From: Planctomycetota bacterium
Lineage (GTDB): Bacteria; Planctomycetota; Phycisphaerae; Phycisphaerales; UBA1924
Length of the DNA stretch: 50,283 nucleotides
Assembly: GCA_024280755.1 (NCBI GenBank)
Contig: JAJRPN010000023.1
Span: 1 to 50,283 of the forward strand
Direction: 5' to 3'
Below the pieces are notes generated by a model that was not told the DNA's origin, made no database searches, and was given only the letters and a program-made list of their open reading frames with translations. Below are positions 1 through 8,888 of this stretch, one piece after another. The position numbers and the translations under genes were made by a program. The first letter of the stretch is position 1, and every line of letters begins with the position of its first letter.

Positions 1-31
1 CCCCCCCTTCGTTGGGGGGGGGGGGGGGGGG
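1..31. repeat. C7-loop-G18 homopolymer tract at window edge
   Basis: Seven C, then TTCGTT, then eighteen consecutive G, ending directly at the stop codon of the minus-strand regulator gene. On the minus strand the C run and the following G run could fold into a C:G stem with a short loop, so it might act as a hairpin after the gene, but no T tract is visible before the window ends. Homopolymers this long are often miscounted in assemblies, so the exact length is doubtful. Confidence 0.6.
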
Positions 32-1165
32 CTATGCGGCAGGCTTGGCCTTGATTCTTCGGCAAGAAACGAGAGTCATACGGATCTCAGCGGTCGCGTT
101 CTTCGTGTCGCCGCCAGCAAGTTTTTTCTCAGCGACGAGTGCGAATGCAGAGATTGATGGAAAGCCCAATGGGGATGCAGTACCCACAAGGATTCGGCAA
201 ATATCAAGACATGCCTTCGCATCATTATCCCGCAATGCCTTTTCAAGATTGAGCGCCATGCGAGGGACATCGGTCAGAAACTTGCCCACAAGTTGATACG
301 CGGGGTTATCGTTTTTGAGTTCGGTATAGAGCGGGCCACCATCGCCGTCGGCATGAAGGAACTCGCCGAGGGCTTGGAGCGCACGGTTTTTGGTGAGCGG
401 CTTGGTGAGAATGCCAGATGCTTCTGCGTCACGGATCGAATCTAACGCCTGCTCAGATTTATCTGAGGTCATCACAATCACAGGCGAATCACACCCTGCT
501 TCTCGCAGTGCGCCGATCAGTTCTGGTCCGGTCTCGTCACCAAGATGATAATCGGTGATGACGATATCGCACCCTTTGCTTGCTCGGGAGACCGCAGATT
601 CAATAGAGTCTGCGGTGTTGAGAACGAGGTTCGTTTCTTCGAGGAACATGAGCAAGAGATCGCGATCGAGCTCGGTGGGGGTGACCACCAAAACCGAGCC
701 GTGCAAGCGATCTGGCTCGACGCGTTCGAGCGAGTACGCTTCGTTGAGTGGATCGAGACCGAGGAGATCTTTGGTCGAAACTTGCTCGTCAAAGGCGATT
801 CCAATTTCATGGATTCGCCCCTGAAGATGGTTGCATCGAACAACCTTTCCTGAGATAATTTGCGATTTTCCTCCAGCAACTTTGAGCGTGATTTCGCACG
901 GGCTTTTAAGGTGAATAAAGGCCGAGTGGAGGATCGACATTCCGCCGCGAGAGATATTGCGTGTTGCGACGGGGATGGTTACTTTGCCGCCGTTGGAATG
1001 GACGATGGTGAGATCGACTGCGCCGACACGGAACGACCAACGGACAAACTCGCGATCAGGATTCGAGACCGTTGGCAGGTCTGAATCAAACTGTTCGAGC
1101 AGTTTATGAAGTTCTCGCTGGCCAAGACGAAGCGTGTTGGTCTGTGCGTTTGGGTCGTTGCTCAT
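32..1165 (-). CDS. PilZ domain - receiver domain - degenerate HPt regulator
   Basis: A 377-residue cytoplasmic signalling protein. Residues about 40-130 form a PilZ domain with the c-di-GMP motifs RxxxR (R42-R46) and NxSxxG (N70-G75). Residues about 156-270 form a response-regulator receiver with the phospho-acceptor aspartate in ITDYHL (D205), the conserved Thr in VMTSD (T233) and Lys in LTKPL (K255). The C-terminal 90 residues resemble an HPt helical bundle, but where HxLKG is expected the protein has RILVG, so the phospho-histidine is missing. The start is the ATG preceded by AAAGG seven bases upstream; an ATG 22 codons earlier lacks such a site. There is no DNA-binding domain, so output is probably through protein contacts. 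It probably joins c-di-GMP and phosphorelay inputs (inference). It stands alone, downstream of gyrB and separated from it by a terminator. Confidence 0.85.
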   Translation of the reverse strand: MSNDPNAQTNTLRLGQRELHKLLEQFDSDLPTVSNPDREFVRWSFRVGAVDLTIVHSNGGKVTIPVATRNISRGGMSILHSAFIHLKSPCEITLKVAGGKSQIISGKVVRCNHLQGRIHEIGIAFDEQVSTKDLLGLDPLNEAYSLERVEPDRLHGSVLVVTPTELDRDLLLMFLEETNLVLNTADSIESAVSRASKGCDIVITDYHLGDETGPELIGALREAGCDSPVIVMTSDKSEQALDSIRDAEASGILTKPLTKNRALQALGEFLHADGDGGPLYTELKNDNPAYQLVGKFLTDVPRMALNLEKALRDNDAKACLDICRILVGTASPLGFPSISAFALVAEKKLAGGDTKNATAEIRMTLVSCRRIKAKPAA

Positions 1166-1307
1166 TTGTAAACCTTTGGGAAATGGTGAACGAGATTGGA
1201 AATGATTTCGTTTTGGATATCGACCAACCAATGGGTGATCTTTCGTGATTCATTGGGAGAACTACCAACACAAGACAGAAACAACGGCATAATCCAAACG
1301 CACAATG

Positions 1308-1344
1308 AAAAACACACTGCGTCCGAAAATTGAACGCAGTGTGT
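1308..1344 (-). terminator. intrinsic terminator of gyrB
   Basis: A perfect 11-bp inverted repeat (ACACACTGCGT / ACGCAGTGTGT) with an 11-nt loop, followed on the minus strand by five T. It lies about 45 bases past the gyrB stop codon and reads in the right direction for that gene. Confidence 0.85.
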
Positions 1345-1389
1345 CGTTTGGGTGATATAAACTGAATGGAAGCAGAGAATTATCGGGGG

Positions 1390-4059
1390 TTATACATCAA
1401 GGTTTTTCACTTCGAGCGCGTGGTCTTCGATGTATTTTCTGCGGGGTTCAACATGTTCGCCCATCAAGAGCGAGAACAAGTTGTCGGCTTCACCAGCTTG
1501 ATCCCACTGGACACGGAACATCGAACGGACCTCGTGATCCATTGTGGTTTCCCAGAGTTGGATGGCGTCCATCTCGCCCAGCCCCTTGAATCGTTTGACT
1601 TCCATGCCTCGGCGACCGATTTCATGAAGCGCATTGAGGATGGCAGGGATATTCTCGGCTTCGACGATTTTGGCGCTCGGTACTGAGATCGTTTCGTTGT
1701 CGTCTGTTGGTGTTTCGAGCTTGGTGACTTTACCAGTCTTGGTGGTGCTCCACGCGAAGCGTGCCGGGAGTTTGTCGCCGGTGACGGACTCTTCTTGGAC
1801 GAGTGCGTAGTCATTGATGTCTAAACCAAGTTCATCCAGTTCGGTAAAGATCACCGCGAGTTCTTTATTTTCGTGGAGTTCGCGGACGGTGGCGATTGGG
1901 GAGTTGATCTCGGCGATGGTGTCTGAATCGGCCGGGGTGCTTGGGAGTTCGATCCCTTCCTCGGCTTCTTCGATATCGTCGGAGTGACGCCAGTTGTTCT
2001 TGGCGATGACTTCCAATGCTTCAGTTTCAGACCATGCGTATTGGTTCTGGGCGAGGGTCGCAACAATGTGGGTCGGGAGAACGCCGTCACGCCTTGCTTC
2101 GAGTAGGTCAACAAACTTCGTGCCTCGGCGTTCGGCAACCTGGACAAGATCAGCAAGACGCGATATCCCACGGATGAGCCGCTTGGCATCGTTGCCCGAA
2201 ATCTCTGTGATGGTTTCTGGTTGATCGCCAAGGCGGGTGTTGTCGATGTCGCGGATGAGCAAGGATGAGCCTTCGAGCCCCAGTTCGGTCAGGACAGAAT
2301 CGAGCTTGCCTTCATTGAGTACATACTGGGATTTCTTGCCTTTGATGATCTGATACAACGGCGGCTGCGCGATGTAAATATGCCCACGCCGAACGAGTTC
2401 GTTCATATGACGGAAGAAGAAGGTAAGCAAGAGGGTGCGAATGTGCGAACCATCGACATCCGCATCGGTCATGATGATGATCTTGCCGTAGCGGAGCTTG
2501 GAGATGTCGAAGTCTCCACCGATACCACACCGGAGTGCGCCGATGAGTGTGCGGATTTCTTCAAAGCCCAGCACCTTGTCGATGCGTGCGCGTTCGACAT
2601 TGAGGATCTTACCTTTGAGGGGCAAGATGGCTTGGGTTTCGACATCGCGCCCTTGGGTGGCCGATCCACCCGCTGAATCGCCTTCGACAATGAAGAGTTC
2701 GGCGCGGTCGAGGTCTTTGGTTTTGCAATCGCGGAGTTTGTGAGGCATCGAGCCGCTATCGAGTGCGGTCTTGCGTCTTGTCAGCTCGCGGGCTTTGCGG
2801 GCGGCTTCGCGTGCCTGGGCAGCGACGATACCCTTGAGACAAAGCTTCTTCGCTTCGGCAGGATGCTCTTCGAGCCAGTTGTTGAGGGCTTCTTGCACGG
2901 TGCTTGAGACAAAGGATTCGATTTCGGGGTTAAGGAGTTTCTCCTTAGGCTGATTGTTGAACTGCGGGTCGGGGAGTTTGACCGAGACAATTGCGATCAA
3001 GCCTTCGCGGAGGTCATCGCCCGTTGGGTTCGGATCTTTGTCCTTGAGATAGCCGAGCCGACGGGCGTAGCTGTTGAGTGTGCGGGTGAGTGCGGTTTTG
3101 AATCCTTGCCCGTGTGTTCCGCCGTCGGCGTTGTTGATGTTGTTAGCGAAGGTGAGCAGGTTCTCGGAGTACCCATCGTGGTATTGGAGGGCGATCTCGC
3201 AGAGCATGTTCTCTTCGGGAACTTCCTTGGTGAGGAAGATTGGCGATGAGAGTTCGGTCTTGCCCTTCATGAGGTGGACGACATATTCGAGCAAGCCGTT
3301 GTCTGCTTTGAAGGTGTCGTGCTTGATCTTGCCGTCGGCACCGACGCGTTCGTCGGTGAGGCGGATGAGGATGCCGGGGTTGAGATAGGAGAGTTCACGC
3401 AGGCGGTGTGCGAGGACGGTGTAGTCGAAGGTGGTGTCTTCGAAGATTTGGTGGTCGGGTTTGAAGACAACGGTGGTGCCTGTGGATCTAGTTGCGTTTT
3501 CGGGGATCTTGCCCACATCGTAGAGTGGTTTGGTGACAACACCGCGTTCGAAGACGATCGCTTTGATTTCGCCATCACGCCAGACCTCGACTTCGAGTAG
3601 TGATGAGAGCGCGTTTACACACGAGACACCTACGCCGTGGAGTCCGCCCGATACTTTGTACGCCGAGTCTTCTTGCTGAAACTTGCCACCCGCGTGGAGC
3701 TTGGTGAGTACGACTTCGACAGCGGGTTTGCCGTCGATTGTGGGGTCATCGCTGTTCTTGACTGGATCGGTGGGGATGCCTCGCCCGTCGTCGGTTACTT
3801 TGATCGACCCGTCGGCTTGGATGGTGACGGAGATAAAGCTCGCGAAGCCAGCCATTGCTTCGTCGATGGAGTTATCGACGACTTCATAGACGAGGTGATG
3901 GAGCGCGCCCAGTCCGGTGCCGCCGATGTACATCCCGGGGCGTTTGCGGACAGCTTCAAGCCCTTCGAGGACCTTGATCTGGTCAGAGGAATATTCAGCA
4001 TTTGGAGCTGAGGGGGTCACTGGGGTTGAGGTCGGGTTGGTGTCTTGTTGATCAGTCAT
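1390..4059 (-). CDS. gyrB: DNA gyrase subunit B
   Basis: The ATPase subunit of DNA gyrase, 889 residues. The N-terminal GHKL ATP-binding fold carries VVDNSIDEA. The TOPRIM domain has EGDSAGG near residue 457 and the metal-binding DADVDGSH near residue 530. The C-terminal part has RFKGLGEM near 822 and ends with VEPRRKYIEDHAL...NLDV, the usual GyrB tail. Between TOPRIM and RFKGLGEM sits a long insert (roughly residues 590-770), as in the long Gram-negative form (E. coli 804 residues). The open frame runs far upstream, but the ATG opening MTDQQDT is the only sensible start, about 30 residues ahead of the conserved core. No Shine-Dalgarno sequence is visible. gyrA and recF are not next to it. 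Confidence 0.97.
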   Translation of the reverse strand: MTDQQDTNPTSTPVTPSAPNAEYSSDQIKVLEGLEAVRKRPGMYIGGTGLGALHHLVYEVVDNSIDEAMAGFASFISVTIQADGSIKVTDDGRGIPTDPVKNSDDPTIDGKPAVEVVLTKLHAGGKFQQEDSAYKVSGGLHGVGVSCVNALSSLLEVEVWRDGEIKAIVFERGVVTKPLYDVGKIPENATRSTGTTVVFKPDHQIFEDTTFDYTVLAHRLRELSYLNPGILIRLTDERVGADGKIKHDTFKADNGLLEYVVHLMKGKTELSSPIFLTKEVPEENMLCEIALQYHDGYSENLLTFANNINNADGGTHGQGFKTALTRTLNSYARRLGYLKDKDPNPTGDDLREGLIAIVSVKLPDPQFNNQPKEKLLNPEIESFVSSTVQEALNNWLEEHPAEAKKLCLKGIVAAQAREAARKARELTRRKTALDSGSMPHKLRDCKTKDLDRAELFIVEGDSAGGSATQGRDVETQAILPLKGKILNVERARIDKVLGFEEIRTLIGALRCGIGGDFDISKLRYGKIIIMTDADVDGSHIRTLLLTFFFRHMNELVRRGHIYIAQPPLYQIIKGKKSQYVLNEGKLDSVLTELGLEGSSLLIRDIDNTRLGDQPETITEISGNDAKRLIRGISRLADLVQVAERRGTKFVDLLEARRDGVLPTHIVATLAQNQYAWSETEALEVIAKNNWRHSDDIEEAEEGIELPSTPADSDTIAEINSPIATVRELHENKELAVIFTELDELGLDINDYALVQEESVTGDKLPARFAWSTTKTGKVTKLETPTDDNETISVPSAKIVEAENIPAILNALHEIGRRGMEVKRFKGLGEMDAIQLWETTMDHEVRSMFRVQWDQAGEADNLFSLLMGEHVEPRRKYIEDHALEVKNLDV

Positions 4060-4075
4060 ATGTGTGATGTCTGTC

Positions 4076-4104
4076 TGTATATCTGCCCGCTCGGTGATCG
4101 TGAA
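4076..4104 (-). promoter_or_regulatory. possible sigma70-type promoter of gyrB
   Basis: On the minus strand TTCACG, a 17-base spacer and TATACA lie just upstream of gyrB; each box matches the consensus at four of six positions. Transcription would start about 10 bases before the ATG, giving a very short leader. This is a by-eye match only. Confidence 0.35.
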
Positions 4105-4257
4105 ATTGGAGAAGCCGAACAGGGAATGATGATGTGTGGTATCTTGTGTACAGGGAACGGTTTTGGGCCGTTTTCGGGGTATGGAATCATAGGTCGGTGG
4201 GGTGCGATTTGCTCGGATTCGGGCGGACAAACTTGGGTTGAGTTTAAGCTGGGTTTT

Positions 4258-5304
4258 ATGGACAAAAACGCTGAAAAAACAGATGAAAACATCGATTTTG
4301 ATCGCGGGTTGTTTGTATGTGAAAAGCCCGGGCATGAGTTCGTTGGCGCAGCTGCTGCCGGGACGACGATCGGGCTGATCGGGACACAGGTGTTCGCGAT
4401 GATGTTTTTGGTACCTGTGCTTGGTTTCTTTGTGCTTCGCAACCTGCTCGGGGTGTCGGCGGTCGCTGCGGGGATCTTTGCGGGGGTGGTTTCGATTGGA
4501 GTAGTGGTCTTCGGAATCATGTTCTTGCTCAAGATCAACAAGGTCAATCGCAAGCAAGGGCAAGGGACTTTTTTCAAGAACGAGAGCGATTCGCGGTATC
4601 GGGTGCGTGCCGTGATCCCCAATAAGAAGCAAGATGCGGGGATCGTCAAGTGGGTACAACTCGCATCCGAAGGCGGCGTTGGTGATGACGATATGGTCAG
4701 TGAGGATGAACTTGAATCTATCCGAGGCGGATTCGAGCCGATGGTCGTTCAGCCTTGGTTTGGGACGCGTCGAGATCGCAAGTTCTGGTGGACCTTCGCG
4801 GTGATGTCGGTGGTGATTGGTGCAGGTTTTTTGTATGGCGTGAGCTTTATCTTTGGCGGGTGGCGCGGGTTGGCGCAATCGATGGGGTTCATGGGGTACG
4901 CCACGATGGGATTGGCGATGGTGGGCGGGGTGATCAGCGCAGAGCTCATCTGGCCGATCTACTTTCGGCTCGTCCCTGGGCAACTCGATATCTTCCGGTA
5001 CAGTTTCTTAGGATTTGGAACGCCAAAGGTTGAGCGCATTGATCTGCGCGCAGTGGGGGTGTGCGTGGACTTTGGTGGGTACATCGTGGCGATTGAGCCG
5101 GCGCGTCCGGTTGGTGAACCGATCCCGGCGTTGGTACAAGCCAAGCGTTGGCCCAATGGGCAGGCGTTCCCAGAAGGGTACAAACCGATGTACTTTTCGG
5201 TCGCGTTATTGCCAAGCCGAAGGCTCTTCGCACAACGGCTGATCCAAGCTGCGCGAACGGATGAGCCTACGCCTCGGATTTCAATGACTCAACTTGGTGA
5301 ATAA
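4258..5304 (+). CDS. multi-pass membrane protein of unknown function
   Basis: A 348-residue protein I do not recognise. A polar, acidic N-terminus of about 25 residues is followed by two closely spaced hydrophobic helices (roughly residues 28-85), a basic cytoplasmic-looking stretch, two more hydrophobic segments (roughly 175-235), and a C-terminal soluble domain of about 110 residues, rich in beta strand, beginning near LDIFRYSFLGFGTPKVERID. That arrangement resembles membrane-anchored PH-like (bPH2) proteins, but this is only an impression. The frame is open upstream as far as the gyrB start; I chose the ATG opening MDKNAEKTDEN because the residues before it read as non-coding. It is divergent from gyrB and convergent with the L,D-transpeptidase gene. 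Confidence 0.7.
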   Translation: MDKNAEKTDENIDFDRGLFVCEKPGHEFVGAAAAGTTIGLIGTQVFAMMFLVPVLGFFVLRNLLGVSAVAAGIFAGVVSIGVVVFGIMFLLKINKVNRKQGQGTFFKNESDSRYRVRAVIPNKKQDAGIVKWVQLASEGGVGDDDMVSEDELESIRGGFEPMVVQPWFGTRRDRKFWWTFAVMSVVIGAGFLYGVSFIFGGWRGLAQSMGFMGYATMGLAMVGGVISAELIWPIYFRLVPGQLDIFRYSFLGFGTPKVERIDLRAVGVCVDFGGYIVAIEPARPVGEPIPALVQAKRWPNGQAFPEGYKPMYFSVALLPSRRLFAQRLIQAARTDEPTPRISMTQLGE

Positions 5305-5312
5305 CAACGCGA

Positions 5313-6572
5313 TTATGGTACGATCAGCACACGCGAGATATGCTCGGCGAGCAGCTCGTAGACCGTGTCGATGTCGCCTTTGGCCAATCGGACGCAACCC
5401 ATTGATTGGTTGCCTCCGATTGAATCTTGATCGATGGTGCCGTGGAGTCCCAGCGAGGTGAGCGAGTTATATTGCCCGACGCCTGTGATCCCGATCCAAT
5501 ATTCGCCGATCGGGTTGTTTGGATCGTTGGGTTCGTATTGTTCGCGTGCATCGCGTGGATTGACCCATCCGGGGTTTTCGAGTTTGTTCGCTGAGACAAC
5601 GAACTCGCCGACGGGTGTGCCATCGTTTGAGCCAAGCCCGACATCGTATGATTTGATAAAGAGCCAAGATTCTGGATTGCCCGGCGAGCCGTGGAAGAGG
5701 TCCAAACGGTGTGCCGATTTGTGAACGATCGCGTGGAACGGCCCACGGACGAGCTTGATATTTTGCCCAAGCCGAATCTTGGCAGGATCTGCGATTTGAT
5801 TGATGCGTGCGATGAGCTTCCAATGGGTCGCCAGTTCTCGCCGAGCAGCGATGCGTGAGAGTGAATCGCCGGATTTGATCTTGTAGTTCTCGGTCATCGG
5901 ATCTTTTGGATCTGCGACCGGCGAGAAGAGCAGGACATTGTTGATCTCGGTGAGTTCGTCGCGGAGAACCTGTGCTTCGCGGTTGGTCGTGTTGGCTGCG
6001 AGGAGGGTTTGGGAGAGGAGCTTGCGTGCGCCCACGCGGTTGTTCTCTGCAACAAGCCTGCGGGCGGCATCGATCTGAAGGCTCACCCCGTTGCGGCTGG
6101 TGGTGGTTTGTGGGCGCGTTTGAGGCTGAGTGATTGGTGTGTTCTTTGCCTGCTTGGCAGCTGCGGCCAAGATATCGGTATTTCTCGATGGCGTAGTTGT
6201 GTTTGAACGCAGCGCGGTTTGCACTTCTTTTTTAGCATCTGGGGCATCGCCAGAGCCTGGGAGTGGGCGTGATGGCGAGTTGTTGATGATGGTCGGTTGG
6301 TGCTGTTGGGTTGATGCAGACGGCGGGGTGTTGGTTGCCAGATTCGTTGTTGTATCCGCTGACGAGTTCGATTCATTTTGTGCATTGGTTTGCTCTTCGT
6401 TCAAAGCAATCTTGGCGGCACGCGGGCGGATGAGGTAGAACCAGACAAGGGCAATCGTTGCGAGAATGATGAGGATCGTCAAGAGCTTGCGGACCGGGCC
6501 TGCGCTCGATCGACGGTAATGCACTTGCGACGATCGGGTCGCGTTTCGTGAAGATTGGCTCGGTAGGCTCAT
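5313..6572 (-). CDS. LysM and L,D-transpeptidase (YkuD) cell-wall protein
   Basis: A 419-residue envelope protein likely to cross-link or modify peptidoglycan. A basic N-terminus is followed by one membrane helix (about residues 29-47, LLTILIILATIALVWFYLI), so it is probably a signal-anchored periplasmic protein. A low-complexity Asn/Thr/Ser/Pro linker follows, then a LysM domain (about 229-276, YKIKSGDSLSRIA) and a YkuD domain (about 280-419). The catalytic signature is complete: HGT near residue 376 and SMGCVRL with the nucleophilic cysteine near 393. The start has GAGG about 10 bases upstream. It lies 42 bases downstream of the folate cyclo-ligase gene on the same strand and may be co-transcribed with it. 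The presence of L,D-transpeptidases agrees with planctomycetes having peptidoglycan. Confidence 0.92.
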   Translation of the reverse strand: MSLPSQSSRNATRSSQVHYRRSSAGPVRKLLTILIILATIALVWFYLIRPRAAKIALNEEQTNAQNESNSSADTTTNLATNTPPSASTQQHQPTIINNSPSRPLPGSGDAPDAKKEVQTALRSNTTTPSRNTDILAAAAKQAKNTPITQPQTRPQTTTSRNGVSLQIDAARRLVAENNRVGARKLLSQTLLAANTTNREAQVLRDELTEINNVLLFSPVADPKDPMTENYKIKSGDSLSRIAARRELATHWKLIARINQIADPAKIRLGQNIKLVRGPFHAIVHKSAHRLDLFHGSPGNPESWLFIKSYDVGLGSNDGTPVGEFVVSANKLENPGWVNPRDAREQYEPNDPNNPIGEYWIGITGVGQYNSLTSLGLHGTIDQDSIGGNQSMGCVRLAKGDIDTVYELLAEHISRVLIVP

Positions 6573-6614
6573 CCTGGATTCCTCTTGCGTGAAGATTGGT
6601 GATCGATCGTGTGT

Positions 6615-7217
6615 CTATACGGGTTCAATGAACCCGGTTTGGGTGATGATCCGGTCCATCGGAAAATCATGTGCTTGGGTCGGGACTCGTTCGACGATTT
6701 GGCAGTTGAAGCATACGCCGACAAGCACCGGACGAGTGCTGGCCGTGCCAAGGGTTTCGATAAGGGATTCGATCATCCGATCATAAAACCCCGCTCCCCG
6801 CCCTAAGCGGTTCAAATCGCGATCAAAACCCAGCCCAGGGACCAATATCAGGTCAATATTTTGTGGTTCCACCAACGGGCACCGATCCCTCGGCGATCGT
6901 ACCCCATATCGGCCAGTTTCGAGATCGGTGTCCAGATTTTCAATCACAGCGGGCTGCATTGTTTTCCTTGCCCAATCAATTGCCGGGATGCACACGCGTT
7001 TGCCATCTTCGAGGGCGGTATTGATGAACGGATCAAGATCCAGTTCGCTCGGCAGGGCTGCATAGGCGAGGATAGTCGAAGCTGAGGTGTAGCGTTCGGA
7101 TCGCAGAAGATGCTCAGAAATTTGATGGCTAGAGAGGGTGCGATTGGCTTGGGAGATGGAGTTGAGGATCGGCTTGAGTGCCGCTCGAAGGCTTGATTTG
7201 GTGGGCAATAGAGGCAC
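6615..7217 (-). CDS. 5-formyltetrahydrofolate cyclo-ligase
   Basis: A 200-residue cytosolic enzyme converting 5-formyl-THF to 5,10-methenyl-THF with ATP. The family signature is intact: DLILVPGLGFDRDLNRLGRG followed by AGFYDR, where the Gly-rich loop binds ATP. The size fits the family (180-210). The chosen start is a GTG (read as Met, then PLLPTKSSLR); no ATG is available in frame near the conserved N-terminus and no strong ribosome-binding site is visible. Bacteria often place this gene beside the 6S RNA gene ssrS; nothing recognisable as 6S RNA was found here. It is first of a probable two-gene unit with the L,D-transpeptidase. Confidence 0.93.
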   Translation of the reverse strand: MPLLPTKSSLRAALKPILNSISQANRTLSSHQISEHLLRSERYTSASTILAYAALPSELDLDPFINTALEDGKRVCIPAIDWARKTMQPAVIENLDTDLETGRYGVRSPRDRCPLVEPQNIDLILVPGLGFDRDLNRLGRGAGFYDRMIESLIETLGTASTRPVLVGVCFNCQIVERVPTQAHDFPMDRIITQTGFIEPV

Positions 7218-7334
7218 AGGGGATGGTAGGTTCGATGAAGAAGTATGTTTTAGAATAGGGTTGTGTGATTTTTCAAATCGTTGTAGAATAACGGTTCTTT
7301 ACAACTTGAACCTCATTTGACTGGAATCTAGCTT

Positions 7335-8777
7335 ATGCAGATAACACACGCAATCCTTGTCCTTGGAGCACTCATCACTTCGCCAGCCATGAATAGTGGT
7401 GCATTGGCAATGGGGCCCGTCGGCGAGGGGGAGAATAACGAGAGCTTTAAGCTGATATCAAACGATCGCGCATTTGGAGATGAGTTTGGATTCGCTGTTG
7501 CTCTCAGTGGCAACATCGTTGCGGTCGGTGCTCCCCAGGCCGATGAGAGCGGCCCGCAGTCAGGGTCGGCATACATCTTTGATCGGACGAGCGGGGTTCT
7601 ATTGACTGAGCTTGTCCCTACGGATGGACAAACGGGCGATCAATTTGGATATTCTGTGGCTATTCAAGATGGGGTTGTTGCTGTCGGCGCTGTTGGTAGT
7701 GATTCTCTATTCTCGAACACCGGAGCGGTGTATCTCTTTGATGCAGCAACGGGTCAGCAGCTTGCAAAGCTGATCCCAGAATCAAATCAGCTTCATGCTG
7801 TAGAGTTTGGGAACTCCTTGTCAATGAGCAACGGCGTGCTTGCGATCGGCGCACATTTCTCAGGTGCTGGTGGTGGGAATAGAGGGTCTGTTTTTCTCTT
7901 CGACTCTGATACAAACTCTCCATCATTCGGTAGTGAACAAAGGTGGATCATGCCAGCCGACAGCGTGGGTGGCGATGAGTTCGGTCACTCGGTGAGTATC
8001 GATGGCGGAATCCTCGCTGCGAGTTCATTGGGCGATGATGATAATGGAACAGACTCAGGTTCTGTCTATCTATACGATGCTGATCCCGATTCACCCAGCT
8101 TTGGGACTGAGATCGCAAAGCTCATCGCAGATGATGGAATGGCGGATGATGGCTTTGGTCAGTCTGTTTCAGTCAACAGCGGCCTCATTGCCATTGGTGC
8201 GAACAAGAACCCAAGCCCTTCTGACGCTGTGTTTACTGGTGCTGTGTATACCTTTGCTGGCGATCCACTCTTGCCAAGCTTTGGAACTCAGGTATTAAAG
8301 ATCACTCCCGAACCGGACACACTGGTTGCGTGGTTTGGCTATTCGATATCCCTGAACAACGGGCTGCTTGCAGTAGGATCGCACCTCGGGGGCGTAAATG
8401 GATTCGCATCAGGTTCTGCATATCTCATGGATGCCTCGACGGGCGAGCAGCTTGGTGAATATCTGCCAAGTGATGGGGATGCGTTCGGTCAGTTTGGTTT
8501 CTCGATCGCCCTCGATGAGGAAGGCGTCTTTGTGGTTGGGTCCATAGGCAGACTAAGCACAGATTTGGGAGCAGGTTCGGCTTATGTGTTTGGCATCCCC
8601 GAACTCATATGTGCTGCGGATTTGACCGGAGATGGTTCGCTCAATTTCTTCGATGTCAGCGCGTTCCTGACCTTCTTTCAGATTGAGGATGCCATTGCAG
8701 ATTTTACCGGCGATGGCGTTCTGAACTTCTTTGATGTGAGTGCGTTTTTGAGTGCGTTTGCAACAGGGTGCCCGTAA
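7335..8777 (+). CDS. secreted FG-GAP repeat protein with C-terminal dockerin-like pair
   Basis: A 480-residue secreted protein. A signal peptide of about 25 residues (MQITHAILVLGALITSPA) precedes about seven repeats of 55-60 residues with the pattern GDxFGxSVxxxxGxxAVGA...GSAYxFD, which are FG-GAP (integrin-alpha beta-propeller) blades. A complete propeller of seven blades is therefore likely. The last 55 residues hold two copies of DxTGDGxLNFFDVSAFLxxF, a calcium-binding dockerin-like motif, with a cysteine just before the first (ICAADL) and just before the end (TGCP). Such ends are common in Phycisphaerae, presumably for surface attachment or sorting (inference). The upstream gap holds a weak inverted repeat (GTTGTA / TACAAC, 7280-7305). 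A longer paralogue lies beyond the transposase gene. Confidence 0.88.
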   Translation: MQITHAILVLGALITSPAMNSGALAMGPVGEGENNESFKLISNDRAFGDEFGFAVALSGNIVAVGAPQADESGPQSGSAYIFDRTSGVLLTELVPTDGQTGDQFGYSVAIQDGVVAVGAVGSDSLFSNTGAVYLFDAATGQQLAKLIPESNQLHAVEFGNSLSMSNGVLAIGAHFSGAGGGNRGSVFLFDSDTNSPSFGSEQRWIMPADSVGGDEFGHSVSIDGGILAASSLGDDDNGTDSGSVYLYDADPDSPSFGTEIAKLIADDGMADDGFGQSVSVNSGLIAIGANKNPSPSDAVFTGAVYTFAGDPLLPSFGTQVLKITPEPDTLVAWFGYSISLNNGLLAVGSHLGGVNGFASGSAYLMDASTGEQLGEYLPSDGDAFGQFGFSIALDEEGVFVVGSIGRLSTDLGAGSAYVFGIPELICAADLTGDGSLNFFDVSAFLTFFQIEDAIADFTGDGVLNFFDVSAFLSAFATGCP

Positions 8778-8810
8778 ACAATGAGTCACAGGGCTCCGGT
8801 GCAATGTGTG

Positions 8811-8888
8811 CTCTGAATAGTTTTTTAGATTTATGAGCAGTTAGGATGTTTTATTCAGGTGGTATGCTGCAGAAATCTCTGAATAGTT
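8811..8888 (+). repeat. 12-bp direct repeat CTCTGAATAGTT, two copies 66 bp apart
   Basis: CTCTGAATAGTT occurs at 8811-8822 and again at 8877-8888, in the same orientation, between the first FG-GAP gene and the transposase. The second copy is followed immediately by the perfect palindrome GTTGCGCAAC (8886-8895). This kind of sequence is plausible at an IS5-type left end, so the first copy might be a relic of another end or of a nested insertion. Confidence 0.5.

Noticed and set aside
4060..4983. A 308-residue N-terminal extension of GyrB in the same frame
   Set aside because: It reads through the divergent membrane-protein gene and its text is His/Pro/Arg-rich noise; conserved GyrB sequence starts after the chosen ATG.
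8561..8777. Dockerin-like ends taken as evidence for a cellulosome
   Set aside because: No cohesin, scaffoldin or glycoside hydrolase is seen in the window; in planctomycetes such modules occur on many unrelated secreted proteins.
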